Part shown: positions 21,100 through 31,515 of the stretch, one piece after another
Position numbering within the stretch: the first letter of the stretch is position 1
Layout of the letters: every line of letters starts with the position of its first letter
NCBI GenBank assembly: GCA_030765065.1
Contig: CM060990.1
Location: 411,379,198 to 411,443,197, forward strand
Direction: 5' to 3'
DNA: 64,000 bases
Source: Deroplatys truncata
Taxonomy: Eukaryota; Arthropoda; Insecta; Mantodea; Mantidae
Notes under the pieces: generated by a model
Seen by the model: the letters and a program-made list of their open reading frames with translations, nothing else
Databases searched by the model: none
Told to the model about the DNA's origin: nothing
Program-made: the position numbers and the translations under genes

Positions 21100-23240
21100 C
21101 CCCCCATTAGCAAACTTTTCTACATCTTCCTATTCTAATTTTAGAGTCAAATTATTTTCATTAGCAAGCACTGCAAGATAATTCAAACATTGCTGTATTT
21201 GAGATTAACATAAATAGTCTTTAAATCTCACTAGTGCTGAGAAGGACCTTTCAGCTGAACAGTTTGTGGTAATAGATAAATAAATCTTTGAAGCTATATT
21301 TACATTCGGATATAAGTCCTGAAGATGTTTAGCAGTCAACAGTTCATTTAGAAGTTGTAAAGACATTGGTAGGTTCTTTCCTCCCTCTAAACAGAAAGGA
21401 TTTTAAATGAACACATCCTGTTCCAAACACATGTTCTATATCAGATGGGTATATCTATTGCTATTTGTCAGCTGATATCTGAATTTTATCACAATTGTAA
21501 TCACATAATTGTGATTTATCACAATTTCTGAGAGTTTAAACAAAAATGAGAATTTTTCAGAAAATTTGCTATATACAGATATTCGTGTTGTTAATTCTGC
21601 TAACAGTTTGTCCAATACCTGCATGAAACTACTCTGCAGGATACAATGCACATCACTTTCATTTCCTGGTTCACTTCAGATTCTGAATCATCAAAGAATT
21701 TCTTCTTCTTCTTAATTTGTTTGGGCCTGCTTTCCTGTCACTAATACATGTGGAATGTTTTGAACATGGTTCTCCCCAGCACTTACATAGTTATTAACTG
21801 AGAATTTAATTTCCATTTAAGAAGGAAATCAGGGAGTTATGCAAATTTACCACTGTCTCAACATCCATATCCTCCAACTGTAGTAGGGTCATCCTCCGTG
21901 GTGTAGTGGTTACCTGCTAGTCTGTAGTTCCTAAGATCTCGGGTTCAAACCCGGCAGAGGGCGATGGATTTTTTCGGGCGTAAAAATCCTTAGCATGGTT
22001 TCCTTTGGAAGGGAAGTAAAGTTGGTGGTCCCATGTCGTAGATTTACGGCACGTAAAAGAACCTCAAACCTGATAAAGAGGCCTCTGAGCAAAATTACTG
22101 GTCTTTCACGCCCAATATAGAATGTGATGCTATGGACCACAGCAATTAAAGAGCATCCATAAATAAAACTCTGTTTCATTTTCCAACTGTAGTTTTTTTT
22201 TTACTAACAGCATTGATTATTTCCAGAATTGCTCCCCACATGCAGTCATAAAACTCATTTCAGAAGAGCTCAGTCTTTTTCAAAATTCCTTTTGCTTCCT
22301 GCTTAACTGTTGATTTCTCACCTTCATCTTCCTTTATACATTTTAAAGCCTTGTTAATGACTTGAAAATTGCTGTTTAAACTTTTACATGCATCCTCTCG
22401 AGTGGACCACCTTGTTTGAGAGAAAGGTTTTCTGAAGTAAAAAAATTACTTCAAAACACTCCAACAGCGTGTTGATGCTGAGAAAAAATTGTACAAGTTT
22501 GGCAGCAAATCAAAAAAAGATATAGACAATCTGCAGCAAGATGAAGCACTTGATTCCACTAGATGAAAGGAGTGAGCTGCACATGGTATGAAAAATGCCA
22601 ATGAATTGGCCCCTCTGATTCTTGTTTGCAGGCCAGAATATATGCCAGACATTTTGACAGCATAGTCAAATGATTCACCCCAACACTCACTTATGTTTAG
22701 GCTGTGAGATGAGAGGAAAGTAAACACAGCATAAGGCAGATGTTTCCCTGTTTGTCCTGGGTTTTTAAAAAACTATAAGAAGTGTTTTTCAGGGCATCCT
22801 TCTTTATTCACATACCTGAGAATAAAACTTAGTTGATCATTGTGTGTTATGTCAGATGTGGAATCCACAATAATTGAATAATATTTGGGATCCTTCACTT
22901 CCTTACTGTTTCAATGATTACTGTTTTAGCCATAATTTGAATCAGCTCCTCATAGGTACCATACGATAAGTAGAAAGTCTTTAAGCCAGGTTTTGTGGCT
23001 TTGTTGTGGTTGTAAACTCTATGCTTCCTTTGTGACATAGAGTGCTTTCATTAACAGAAATATTTTGTCCAGTTAAGTAATGCAGTTGATTCTTTTGTCT
23101 TATTTTCTTCAAAATATTGTCAATGGAGTCCTCCTTTCTTAGACCCTCTATTCCCATGACTGAAAATCCCAACATATAGAAATTCATCACTGACTAAAAC
23201 ATTACCAAATGAAGTCATTTTATTAATCCATGGTCTGCAA
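21100..23240 (-). pseudogene. hAT transposase pseudogene (ZMYM1/DUF4371-like), copy 1
   Basis: Minus strand: an upstream part with YSIIVDS-like and QLSF-VNKEG (about 22800-22900); then MSGIYSGLQTRIRGAN, FFIPCAAHSFHLV, FFDLLPNLYNFFSAST and CWSVLK (22446-22727), the core of the ZMYM1-like hAT family; then KCIKEDEGEKSTVKQ-like sequence (about 22330); and, beyond a SINE, LYPNVNIASKIYLSITTNCSAERSFSAL split over 21231-21330, the hAT dimerisation domain. Stops and frame changes are frequent. Known: hAT enzymes cut and paste DNA using an RNase H-like DDE fold and dimerise through this domain. A SINE at 21885-22181 splits it. TIRs were not found. Confidence 0.82.
21885..22181 (+). mobile_element. SINE family A, copy 3 (best preserved)
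   Basis: tRNA-like head with TGGTGTAGTGGTTA (A box) and GGGTTCAAACCC (B box), then the shared family A body and the tail CCATAAATAAAACTC. The target duplication TCCAACTGTAGT is perfect (21873-21884 and 22182-22193). It lies inside the hAT pseudogene, so it is younger than it. Confidence 0.95.
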
Positions 23241-24507
23241 GAATATCCTCTTATGCTTAGTAGGAGGTACAGACCAAACTGATTATAGGCCCTAAAAATG
23301 CTCTCTCAGAAGGTGAGTTTCAATTGGCAAATCAGGATTTTTTTAAAGGTGGGGTAGTCTTTTTTCTTTTTTGTCCATCCACATGTAATTTTGTTTAACA
23401 ATGAAATAAGTAATTTTATCATGGAAAAATAAACTGAGTACAAATTATATTGTGGTGGTGTCACTGCTGAACTGAAAGAAAGAACTAGTCCTTGTTCAAT
23501 GTTTGAAACTTAAATTCATGAAACGCAGGATTAGCAACACTTACTTGTGTCTATGTATCCAGAGTAAATGAAGCAGTTCCCAAAGTGGAGGAGAGATCAT
23601 TGCTTGTGCCACTTCTTCAGACCCAGAGAAATTATACTCACTTAATTTTTCATCTGTTTTCTCCAGCAACTGCATCATCTCTTCCTCAAGTAAAGTTACA
23701 AGAAAACTTAAAAAATTAACACTGAACTGAATAAAATTGGTTACATGCACTGCTTTATATAGATTATCAAAATTGAGTCCATAAGCCATGACATCTGTGA
23801 ACCTCAAGCCAAAAGTGAGAAAAAGAATTAGTATTGTCATGACATCTGTTGTCAAATCTCAGTCATTGAACAAATTGGCTTCTTCTGGTCACAGGCACTG
23901 CAAGATATTCATTTTCACCGAGTCCAGGAGTGAATATTTTCAGTCCTGCCCACATAGGTTTAATTAATTTCAAATTACTTGTATTAATAACATACTAACG
24001 TGTAGTTGTATGCAAGAGTAATGTGGATAAGGTGCAGTAATAAAAGAAAACAGGTTTATAACGTCCCTGACTGCCTAAACTAGCAATGCATTGTAGAGGA
24101 GGATACATTACAATGGAAAAAAAAAATGTAGTTTGCTTTGCTAATATTTTGATTTATATGTTCTAATATTACCCACACAAAGTGTATTAAATCACAATGT
24201 AATAGCATTTTTATGAGTTGAATTGAATCAGGCATACAGTATTGATTATGCTTATTCCTTTCAGTTTCCAATTTTGCATGTTGCCATCAGTGGCAATTGC
24301 TGGTAGATGGTTCTCCATTTGTCCAGTAACAGAGTTATAGATAGGTAAGATTTATGTTGAAGAAGAAGAGGTGGTTCAGGCTTCCAGCAATGGTATCAAT
24401 CATTGTTATAATCAACTGTTGCTTTTATTTTCCAATTTTGTCATCATGTAACCCCATAAAACCTAAGTGACAGATCCTTGCTTGACATCAGCATCATAAG
24501 ATACTAA
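23241..24507. other. No recognised feature
   Basis: AT-rich. A 104-codon minus frame (23541-23855) with hydrophobic stretches shows no family motif. It may be part of the neighbouring hAT element's upstream region, but I cannot show this. Confidence 0.35.
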
Positions 24508-25566
24508 GGGCCGATTTCACAGCTTAAGCTTCGAATTGGGCTTAGGCTAGAATGAGTTTTACAGTGCATAGTTCAAGCGATAAGCCAAGCTTATAATATG
24601 TGGCTTGGCTTAAACTGTACTGAAGTATAGTTTACACTAAGGAGCCACTGTGTTATCTGAAGAAGATGATATTAGTGATGAAGAAATGCAAATTATTTTA
24701 ACCCATATGCTCAACAGATGATGATCTAAGATGCTTACAATGCATCCAAACCATTCTCACATATAGAATGATAGAGAATTCTAAGAGAGATTTTGAATAA
24801 GTAAACAGTCAGCAGTGATGATACCAGAAATTATTGATGACACAATTAATCGTACAACCGATTGGTAAGAAGCAAAACTTAATTTGGCATGCCCTTAATT
24901 TTAAATTTAACTTTATATTTTGATAATATGCATTGTTGCAATCACTGCCATCACATCTACATATAACGTATTGCTTTATATTTCAATATCAAAGCCCTCT
25001 CATCATAAAAAAATGCTTCTTTTAACATTGAGGTTATATGCAAGTGGAAGCACACTAATTGCACTTCGAGATTTTTCTGGCATCTCAAAACTTACAGCAT
25101 GCAGAACGTCAAAATCTTTTCACACCATTCGATTTCACTCTTCACATAAGAATTTTCCCCATGTTCGGTTTAGTTTTACGAATTACCTGTAGTAATTTGT
25201 TTGATTGCTTGTACTCTGTTACTGCTTATGCTGCTTCACAGTTTCTAGAAGAATGCCGACTTTTTGAGAAGTAAAGTTCCTTGTTTTGACTCCAATTTTT
25301 TAGTTGTTTTAACTATATACTGTTGGATAACCTACAAAAACTTATTTTAGGAAGAACGTTGCCATAAACAAACAATGGGAATCCACTTGATGTGCATGCA
25401 CAAGCATTACCAACTTTACTGTTCCATAGAACTGTTCAGCTCAGTGAAGCAGAACTGGTTGCCCTACTGTGAAACTCGCAGAACTTAAATAAAAACTTAA
25501 GCCTTGTTAAGCAGCATCTGTAGCTTACTAAAGCTTTGGCTTAAGATTAAACTGTGAAACTGGTCT
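24508..25566 (+). mobile_element. PIF/Harbinger element, internally deleted
   Basis: Ends GGGCCGATTTCACAG (left) and AGACCAGTTTCACAG (right, other strand) are inverted. The 3-bp target TAA flanks both (24505-24507 and 25567-25569), which is the TWA target of PIF/Harbinger. Inside, plus-strand 25011-25125 reads LTLRLYASGSTLIAL and DFSGISKLTACR, matching the helix-turn-helix region of HARBI1-like nucleases. EEDDISDEEMQ near 24662 may be the protein start. The DDE catalytic part is absent, so it is a 1.06-kb non-autonomous relic. Confidence 0.87.
25011..25192 (+). pseudogene. HARBI1-like nuclease fragment
   Basis: The readable protein piece of the Harbinger element: LRLYASGSTLIAL, then DFSGISKLTACR, corresponds to the conserved LRFYATGSxxxxxGDxxGISKSTxSR region. 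It ends at a stop at 25190. Downstream sequence keeps short matches in other frames. No catalytic residues remain. Confidence 0.7.
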
Positions 25567-26246
25567 TAAAGCTCATGGCTCTAAAACATGTGATGGTGGA
25601 ACAGAAAGCTACCACTCCATACTATAAAAAGCATGTTCACTTGTAGCATGCAATGCACAACATCAGCTTTAAAGGAATGGGGGCATGGTGTCATATTTGC
25701 TTCAGCAAGCAACTAGACAATAAGAACTATGTAGTAAAATTATGAATGTTCATTTATTATTCACTCCACATCCTACTGATTTGAACCAACTTGGTATGTG
25801 GCAAGGAAGATAAGAAGAATGTATTCCTCAAAAAAGTGGAGAAGTTTGTTTGCAATTATGTCAATTATTTATTAAAAAGTTTCCACAACTGAAGCTGTAG
25901 AAAAGGAACTTGCACCCATGGGACCAATAGTTGGATACTTTCTCAATTTTTCTGCTGATGTTTCATCTACATGCATTTACTGCATTGAGTCTGGTGAATG
26001 AAGTCTTTTACTCATCATACTGATTTAAAAATGGAGTAAACGTAACAATTCAGTTTTAGTTTCAATGTGCTAAGGTTGCAACTAATATATTTTCAATTAT
26101 GTAGATTTCATATAGTGATGGTGATGATTGTCTAAGTTATAATAAGGTATTTTATTGTTATATGTGATTTCAAATTTTGGGAGTCTCAAGAATACCCAGC
26201 GAAGGGTGCCCATCAAAAAGCATAATTTAAAATGTCCAGTAAATAC
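25567..26246. other. No recognised feature
   Basis: AT-rich sequence without a supported gene or repeat. Confidence 0.5.
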
Positions 26247-26480
26247 ACTTTTGGTCAATAATCATCTAAGCAACAAATTATTGTCCAAGGAGATTAACGT
26301 AAGTGTAGCCAGGATTTATCATATCATACATGAATTGTCCAGCAAGAGAAAGTGTATGCAAATAAACTCTTTATTGCCCAATAATAATCTAATGACAAAT
26401 TATTATCCGAGGAGGTCAACATAAGTGCGGGCAGCATTTATCACATTATGCATGATGTGTCCAGCAAGAGAAAAGTAATG
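26247..26480. repeat. Two tandem copies of a ~122-bp unit
   Basis: The anchor CCAGCAAGAGAAA occurs at 26339 and 26461 (period 122). Preceding sequence matches as well: CAATAATCATCTAAG against CAATAATAATCTAATG, and CCAAGGAGATTAACGTAAGTG against CCGAGGAGGTCAACATAAGTG. An open frame at 26155-26424 spans the duplication but has no known motif. Confidence 0.75.
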
Positions 26481-26744
26481 CTCTTTCTGTATGCTCTCAC
26501 AGTGTAGCAAATAACAGAGCACATTAAGGCCATCATTTTGTTGAATGGGCTAACAACAAACCACCCATTTTGTACAACTTTACAATAGATGATGGAATAT
26601 GGTGTTTCCAGTACAATCTGTCCACTAAGTGCCAAACAGCTGAACAGTGTGATCCTGGAGAGACCAGACTAATGGAAGCGAGAACCACAAACGAAAGTTC
26701 AGAATAATACTCATCACATTTTTACTTTATAACATACCTAGTAG

Positions 26745-27190
26745 GCAGAGAAAGTATTGCATTCCATCTGAAAATATTATGTTAAGATTTCACCAGAAAT
26801 ACATGTTTTGAGGCTCCTGAATCCAACCATAAGTATTTTTGGGAGAGAGACAATCTCTCTCCCTCTCCCTCTCTCTCTCTCTCACACGTACAAATATTTC
26901 CAAGAAAATCCCCGCATCCGAAACAACCCTTTGCATGGAAAAATGTTCCTTGTTTTTTATTTGATCAAATATGGCTGTAATGATTTTCATTAAAATACCA
27001 TAATATTTAAGATACTTACATGGCAAAGAAAATGCAAATCTTGAAATTTCTGGGAATAGCCTATGAAGTCCTCTTCATTCAGAAATAATTTTGTACAATG
27101 GATAAACCCTAAGAAATAGATAAAAACTATTTCACAGAGAGTATAGATATCTTTAAAACACATAAGTTATTTCAAAAAGGTTTTTCTGTT
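26745..27190 (+). repeat. Dispersed repeat C, copy 1
   Basis: Shares GTATTGCATTCCA, CAGAAATACA, CCAATGATTTTGATTAAAAT-like, TTTCTGGGAATAGCCT and GAAGTCCT with 45862-46250 and 46262-46700. It contains a CT-rich microsatellite (26849-26882), where copy 2 has poly-A and GT-rich tracts. No coding capacity is recognised. Family unknown. Confidence 0.75.
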
Positions 27191-28064
27191 GCATCAGCAA
27201 TTTTTAAGATATCCATTATTATTGGTTTGAATTTGTCAATAATTCCTAATTTTTTTCAGGTACTGTTGCTACTCAGTTGTTTCTCATGATGTAATGGAAG
27301 GAGTATTTTATTTCAAGGTCAGAATTTAGCAAGCAACTTTAAACATCTATCAATTCGGTTTCTTGAACCTATAATGAAGTTTGCAATGAAACGCAAAGGT
27401 ATCTCTCAATTATTATGAAATAGATAGAAAAATAAGCTTTCATAAGAATAGTTTGTACAAGCTAATAAAAATAGACAGACATTCATTGGAACACAGAGCC
27501 ATGCAATAATACATCAGACTTTTTATGTGTGCAGGATAATCCACCAAAAGTTCATTCTGCTCATAAAGAGTGCAACTGAACCATTCTATAAAGAGATGCT
27601 AGACTGGCTTTTGAAGAGAATTCAAAGGGAAGACCAGAACTGTATAAATCTGGAGACTGATTTCTGCTACATGACAATATGCCATCTGATTTTTTTTCCT
27701 TTACTGTCTCCTAGATTTTGGCCAAAAAAATGTAATTACTGTGATTAACCACCTACTATATTGAATGATCTGGCCCCGAAAACCATTTCCTATTCCCACA
27801 GCTTGAGGGTGTCTTAAAAGTTTGAGGATTTCATGTGAAGATTATCTTAAAGGATGTGATTGGTGTTTTAAACACAGCATCTAAAGAGGAACTTTTCTCA
27901 ACTATCCAGTAACTCTACAAGTGTTCCAAAGCATGGATCTATAAAGAGAGGTATAGTGTATGTAGAGTCCTAGTTAATAAAAAAATTTCTTAATGAAACA
28001 ATTCTTTAAGTAGTCCTTGAAATTTTAGAATGCCATGTTATACTGAAAATGTGGGCTATCCTGC
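27191..28064. other. No recognised feature
   Basis: AT-rich. Weak similarity continues dispersed repeat C (AATAAGCTTTCATAAGAATAG near 27432 against 46855 and 47100). A 73-codon plus frame at 27527-27748 has a faint resemblance to a mariner-type transposase segment (GRPELY-like and SSDLFPP-like in shifted frames) but is too weak to call. Confidence 0.3.
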
Positions 28065-28552
28065 TCCACAAATAAAAAAAGTATTTAGCACTACCTGAAG
28101 ACAACTTTAAAATAATAAATTGCAGCTTTCAGATAGAATGTGGAGATGAATGATTCATTTTCATATTCTATCTATGCTGACTCTCTTCATTTTATGATGT
28201 GTTTGCTCCTTTACTTTATTTCAGTAATTGGCTACGGGTTGTTAATTGAAGCACTACTTTTAAACCTGCAGCTTGTCTCAGAAAAGTCATCAGTATTAGC
28301 TAGAAATTACAACATGAGACAGAAATGAAAAAGATTTAGAACTGTCTAAAGACAATTTTAAAATAATAAATTATAGCATTTAGAGAGAATATGAAGATGA
28401 CTGTACCATAATCATTTTATGATCTGTTTGTTCCTTCACTTCATTTTCAGTGACTGGCTATGTGTTGTTAACTGAAGCACTACTTTTAAACGTTGAAAGT
28501 TTGCATCAGAAAAGTGGTTGGTATTAGTTAGAAATTACAGCATGTGAAGAGT
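28065..28552. repeat. Two tandem copies of a ~251-bp unit
   Basis: Anchors ACAACTTTAAAATAATAAATTGCAG (28101) and ACAATTTTAAAATAATAAATTATAG (28352), then matching GGCTAYGKGTTGTTAA and GAAGCACTACTTTTAAAC in both units. Diverged by many substitutions, so older than the 278-bp repeats. Confidence 0.82.
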
Positions 28553-29790
28553 GAGTTTTTGTATATTTATATTTATTTATTTATTTATGAAACTGAATGC
28601 ATAGTTCACATTAATTAAAACAAATCATGTAATTTTCATTGTTTTCTTTTATTAACTAATAAACCACAAAGGTTATGTATTCAAATACCTTGGGACTGTT
28701 CTGAAACACTCCAAAAACACACTAAAATGGCACTATTCTTTCTTGCGGAAATATATCAAGTGAATCAGCTGCCCCTCAATTTCCATATCTACACAACTAA
28801 CAAATAGTCTTACAGTCTAATGTGAGAACAGGCCATTTTGAGATATATAATAAAAAAGAGGAGAGACTTCTGCAGCTATGAAGAGTATTTTTTCCTGTGC
28901 CTAATCAGCATTGTTTATTAGTTATTGTAATAATGTTAAGCAGCTCCATAAAGTTTAGAGACAAGTAGGTTCACATAGTTTTATAAGCAGGATGAAGAGA
29001 ACATTCCTGAAGCAGGATCATAGAACGTTTTAACAGAGTGATTAATAGTCAAGAGGATTATTACTACACAACTCATTGGTCTCCATGACCCTTACTTGAA
29101 ACCTCGCTTACACTAAGACTTTTTTTTTTAATTATTCAATGTTAATCCTTTATCACCTGAGCCAAAGAGCTTATCCCAAATAGTAATAATTATTATATAA
29201 TTATTATTGATTTAGTGAACTGTAATAGGTGGTGTATGACAATGTTTATTTATTTATTTGATGTTATCCCAGATGCACCTAGGAGAGCACCACAAGTATT
29301 CATTTTAATTCTTTCTAACCTCATTTAAAAATCTAAGCTAATGTATTTATTTCTAAACTACATGCAACATTTTATGTAAAAATATTCAATTCCCAAAAAC
29401 AAAGCTTTAAGGAAAGGAAGGTTTAAAAGCTACATTACTCCATAAGATTTGAAACCCCACTACCCTTCATATTGCTAGACAAGTGTTAATGATACTTATC
29501 AGCTATTTCATGGCCATCTTTTAAATGTTCTAATCTAACTTAATTCTAGGTGAACACTTGAACACTTGTTACAGCTGTGAAAATTTAGTTGCGTGTTACA
29601 GCCTTTTAGCAGGACTTTAAGCCTGCAATAGAAATTTTAAGTTTATTAATCAAATGGCACAAGGTATTATGTATGGTGTGTCAAAAGTATAAGGTGTAAT
29701 TCATGCCAGAATTTAAATATTGATTTAATATCTTCTGTTAGATGCAACTATTCAGCACTCATTTTTAGTAGAGGCATGTCTTTTAACTGG
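28553..29790. other. No recognised feature
   Basis: AT-rich with a TTTA microsatellite at 28563-28588. No gene is supported. Confidence 0.5.
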
Positions 29791-29809
29791 TTGTACAACA
29801 AGTGCTGCA

Positions 29810-30149
29810 AATGAAGATAAAGCTGGTAAAAGTTTGCAACAGAAGAATCTTGAGAAATCTACAGCTGAGAACTGCACAATGACGACGAGCAAGAATGAAA
29901 ACATCAAGTCTCTTCATGTGGTAATTGAGATACTACACAAAGAGCTAAATGAAGCATAGTCAGAAATAATAAGGCTAACGACAGAAAATGTACAACTAAA
30001 AAGCCAAATCCAACTAGAAACAGAATGGAAACAAAAAAATATTATGACCAGAAAATCGAAGAATGCCAATACACAGCACATGTTCATGACTGAAAACAAA
30101 TTTGCCACCCTAGCAACAGATGAAGAAGAAGGGGTCTTCAACCAGTGAT
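29810..30149 (+). pseudogene. Non-LTR ORF1-like coiled-coil segment
   Basis: A lysine/glutamate-rich frame (NEDKAGKSLQQKNLEKS, then TTENVQLKSQIQLETEW) runs into the SGNH/endonuclease frame that starts at 30145. It has an in-frame stop at about 29959. It resembles the coiled-coil part of an ORF1 or the N-terminus of the fused protein. No zinc knuckle is seen. Confidence 0.5.
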
Positions 30150-31515
30150 AGAAGAACTTCAAGTGAAATTCACCAAAGAAAACAATCCAACTGGAAAGAA
30201 GAGGAAGAAAATCGCAATCTATGGAGATAGCCATGCAAGAGGTCTGGCACAGAAAATACGCGAAAACATTGGTGATAGTGAAGTTATAGGTTACGTGAAG
30301 CCTAATGCAAATTTCGAGGCTGCTATCGTAAATATATCTAGCAACAGTGAGAAAAGTGAAAAAGAAGCCTTAAAAATTGTCATAGTTGGTGCAAATGATG
30401 TGTATAAGAATGAAGCAAGCAGTGCTATAAACGCGCTAAATCAGGTTCTGCAAAGAGAGGACATCAGGAAGATGGATATAATAGTGAAGAACATTCCTAA
30501 AAGGTACGATTTAAACTATAATTCATGCATTAACAAAGAAATATGGAAAACAAATAAAAAAGTGAAATTAATGTGTTCAGTGTATACAAATGTAAATGTA
30601 GTGAACATAAGCAACCTTACACGTGAGTACCATACCAGACATGGCTTACACTTGAACAACAAAGGAAAAGGGTTCTTGATTTCACTCCTCTCGGACAAAA
30701 TAAAAACCATTGGCAGAAAAAAAACCCTTGTACTCAATTCATTTGGGGAAGTAGATAATGTACAACAACAAGCTGTAAATTTGTGTTTATCCTATGATGA
30801 TAAAAGCAGCCTGCACAGTAACTCTATCCTTAGAATATACGACCAAAATGCACAATATGTCTCCAATAAAGTTGAAATATTAGAAACAGTCCTAAATGAC
30901 ACAAATCCTCAGGTTGTACTTTCAGAACATGGCCTAAGGAAGGAGCAATTACATTCTATAAACTTTATAAATTATGAATTAGTTTCCCACTATTGTGGTA
31001 TAATTCACAGAAGTGGAGGAGTCTTACTGTATGCTAGGAATGATATTATCGTAAATAGGGTAGACTGGGTAGAAAACTTAAGTGTAGAGATGGTCTTTGA
31101 GGTAACAGCAGTAAAACTAAACACGGAATTAGGACAAGTACTCATTATTGGTGTTTATAGATCCCCTAACTCAAGTATACAGGAGTTCCTAATTCATCAG
31201 GAAAATATACTGTACAAAATTACATTCAATCAACACACAATCATCCTACGTGACTTTAACGTAGACGCGGATAACAGAGATCTATGGGATATCCTCGATA
31301 GCTTTAACTTGAATATTGTCTCCCAAGGGCCCACTAGAATCACAGATCACTCTAGCAGCTCAATAGATCACATAATAACAAATTTAAATAAAGACAGATT
31401 TTCCACTATAAATAATGAATTTCATGTGTCAGACGATTGGGGCCAAATTATTGATATTTACAACTGCTTCAGCCAAATGAAAGACAGTATAAACAGGTAC
31501 ATTAGAGACACATGA
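30145..31515 (+). CDS. SGNH-esterase / AP-endonuclease protein of a non-LTR retrotransposon
   Basis: 456 codons without a stop. Residues 20-190 show an SGNH (GDSL-type) hydrolase: GDSH at 26-29 (serine nucleophile), GAND at 81-84, HGLHLN at 165-170. Residues 235-435 show an APE-type endonuclease: LSEH (258-261), GGVLLYAR (290-297), YRSP (337-340), RDFNVD where GDFNVD is usual (368-373), and SSSIDHI (403-409). The expected catalytic SDH reads SDD (428-430), so the nuclease may be inactive. Known: esterase domains occur in ORF1 proteins of several CR1/Jockey-group elements, and the endonuclease nicks the target for priming. The reverse transcriptase follows after a TGA and frameshifts, so the element is not autonomous as it stands. 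The start at 30145 is the first ATG; upstream fusion is possible. Confidence 0.85.
   Translation: MIEELQVKFTKENNPTGKKRKKIAIYGDSHARGLAQKIRENIGDSEVIGYVKPNANFEAAIVNISSNSEKSEKEALKIVIVGANDVYKNEASSAINALNQVLQREDIRKMDIIVKNIPKRYDLNYNSCINKEIWKTNKKVKLMCSVYTNVNVVNISNLTREYHTRHGLHLNNKGKGFLISLLSDKIKTIGRKKTLVLNSFGEVDNVQQQAVNLCLSYDDKSSLHSNSILRIYDQNAQYVSNKVEILETVLNDTNPQVVLSEHGLRKEQLHSINFINYELVSHYCGIIHRSGGVLLYARNDIIVNRVDWVENLSVEMVFEVTAVKLNTELGQVLIIGVYRSPNSSIQEFLIHQENILYKITFNQHTIILRDFNVDADNRDLWDILDSFNLNIVSQGPTRITDHSSSSIDHIITNLNKDRFSTINNEFHVSDDWGQIIDIYNCFSQMKDSINRYIRDT

Noticed and set aside
21885-21960. Possible tRNA gene (A and B boxes, GGGTTCAAACCC)
   Set aside because: It is the head of a SINE with a 12-bp TSD. 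The tRNA-like part is not followed by a proper acceptor stem or terminator.
23541-23855. 104-codon minus frame with hydrophobic stretches suggesting a membrane protein
   Set aside because: AT-rich DNA easily gives F/L/I-rich frames, and no signal, motif or splice context supports a gene.
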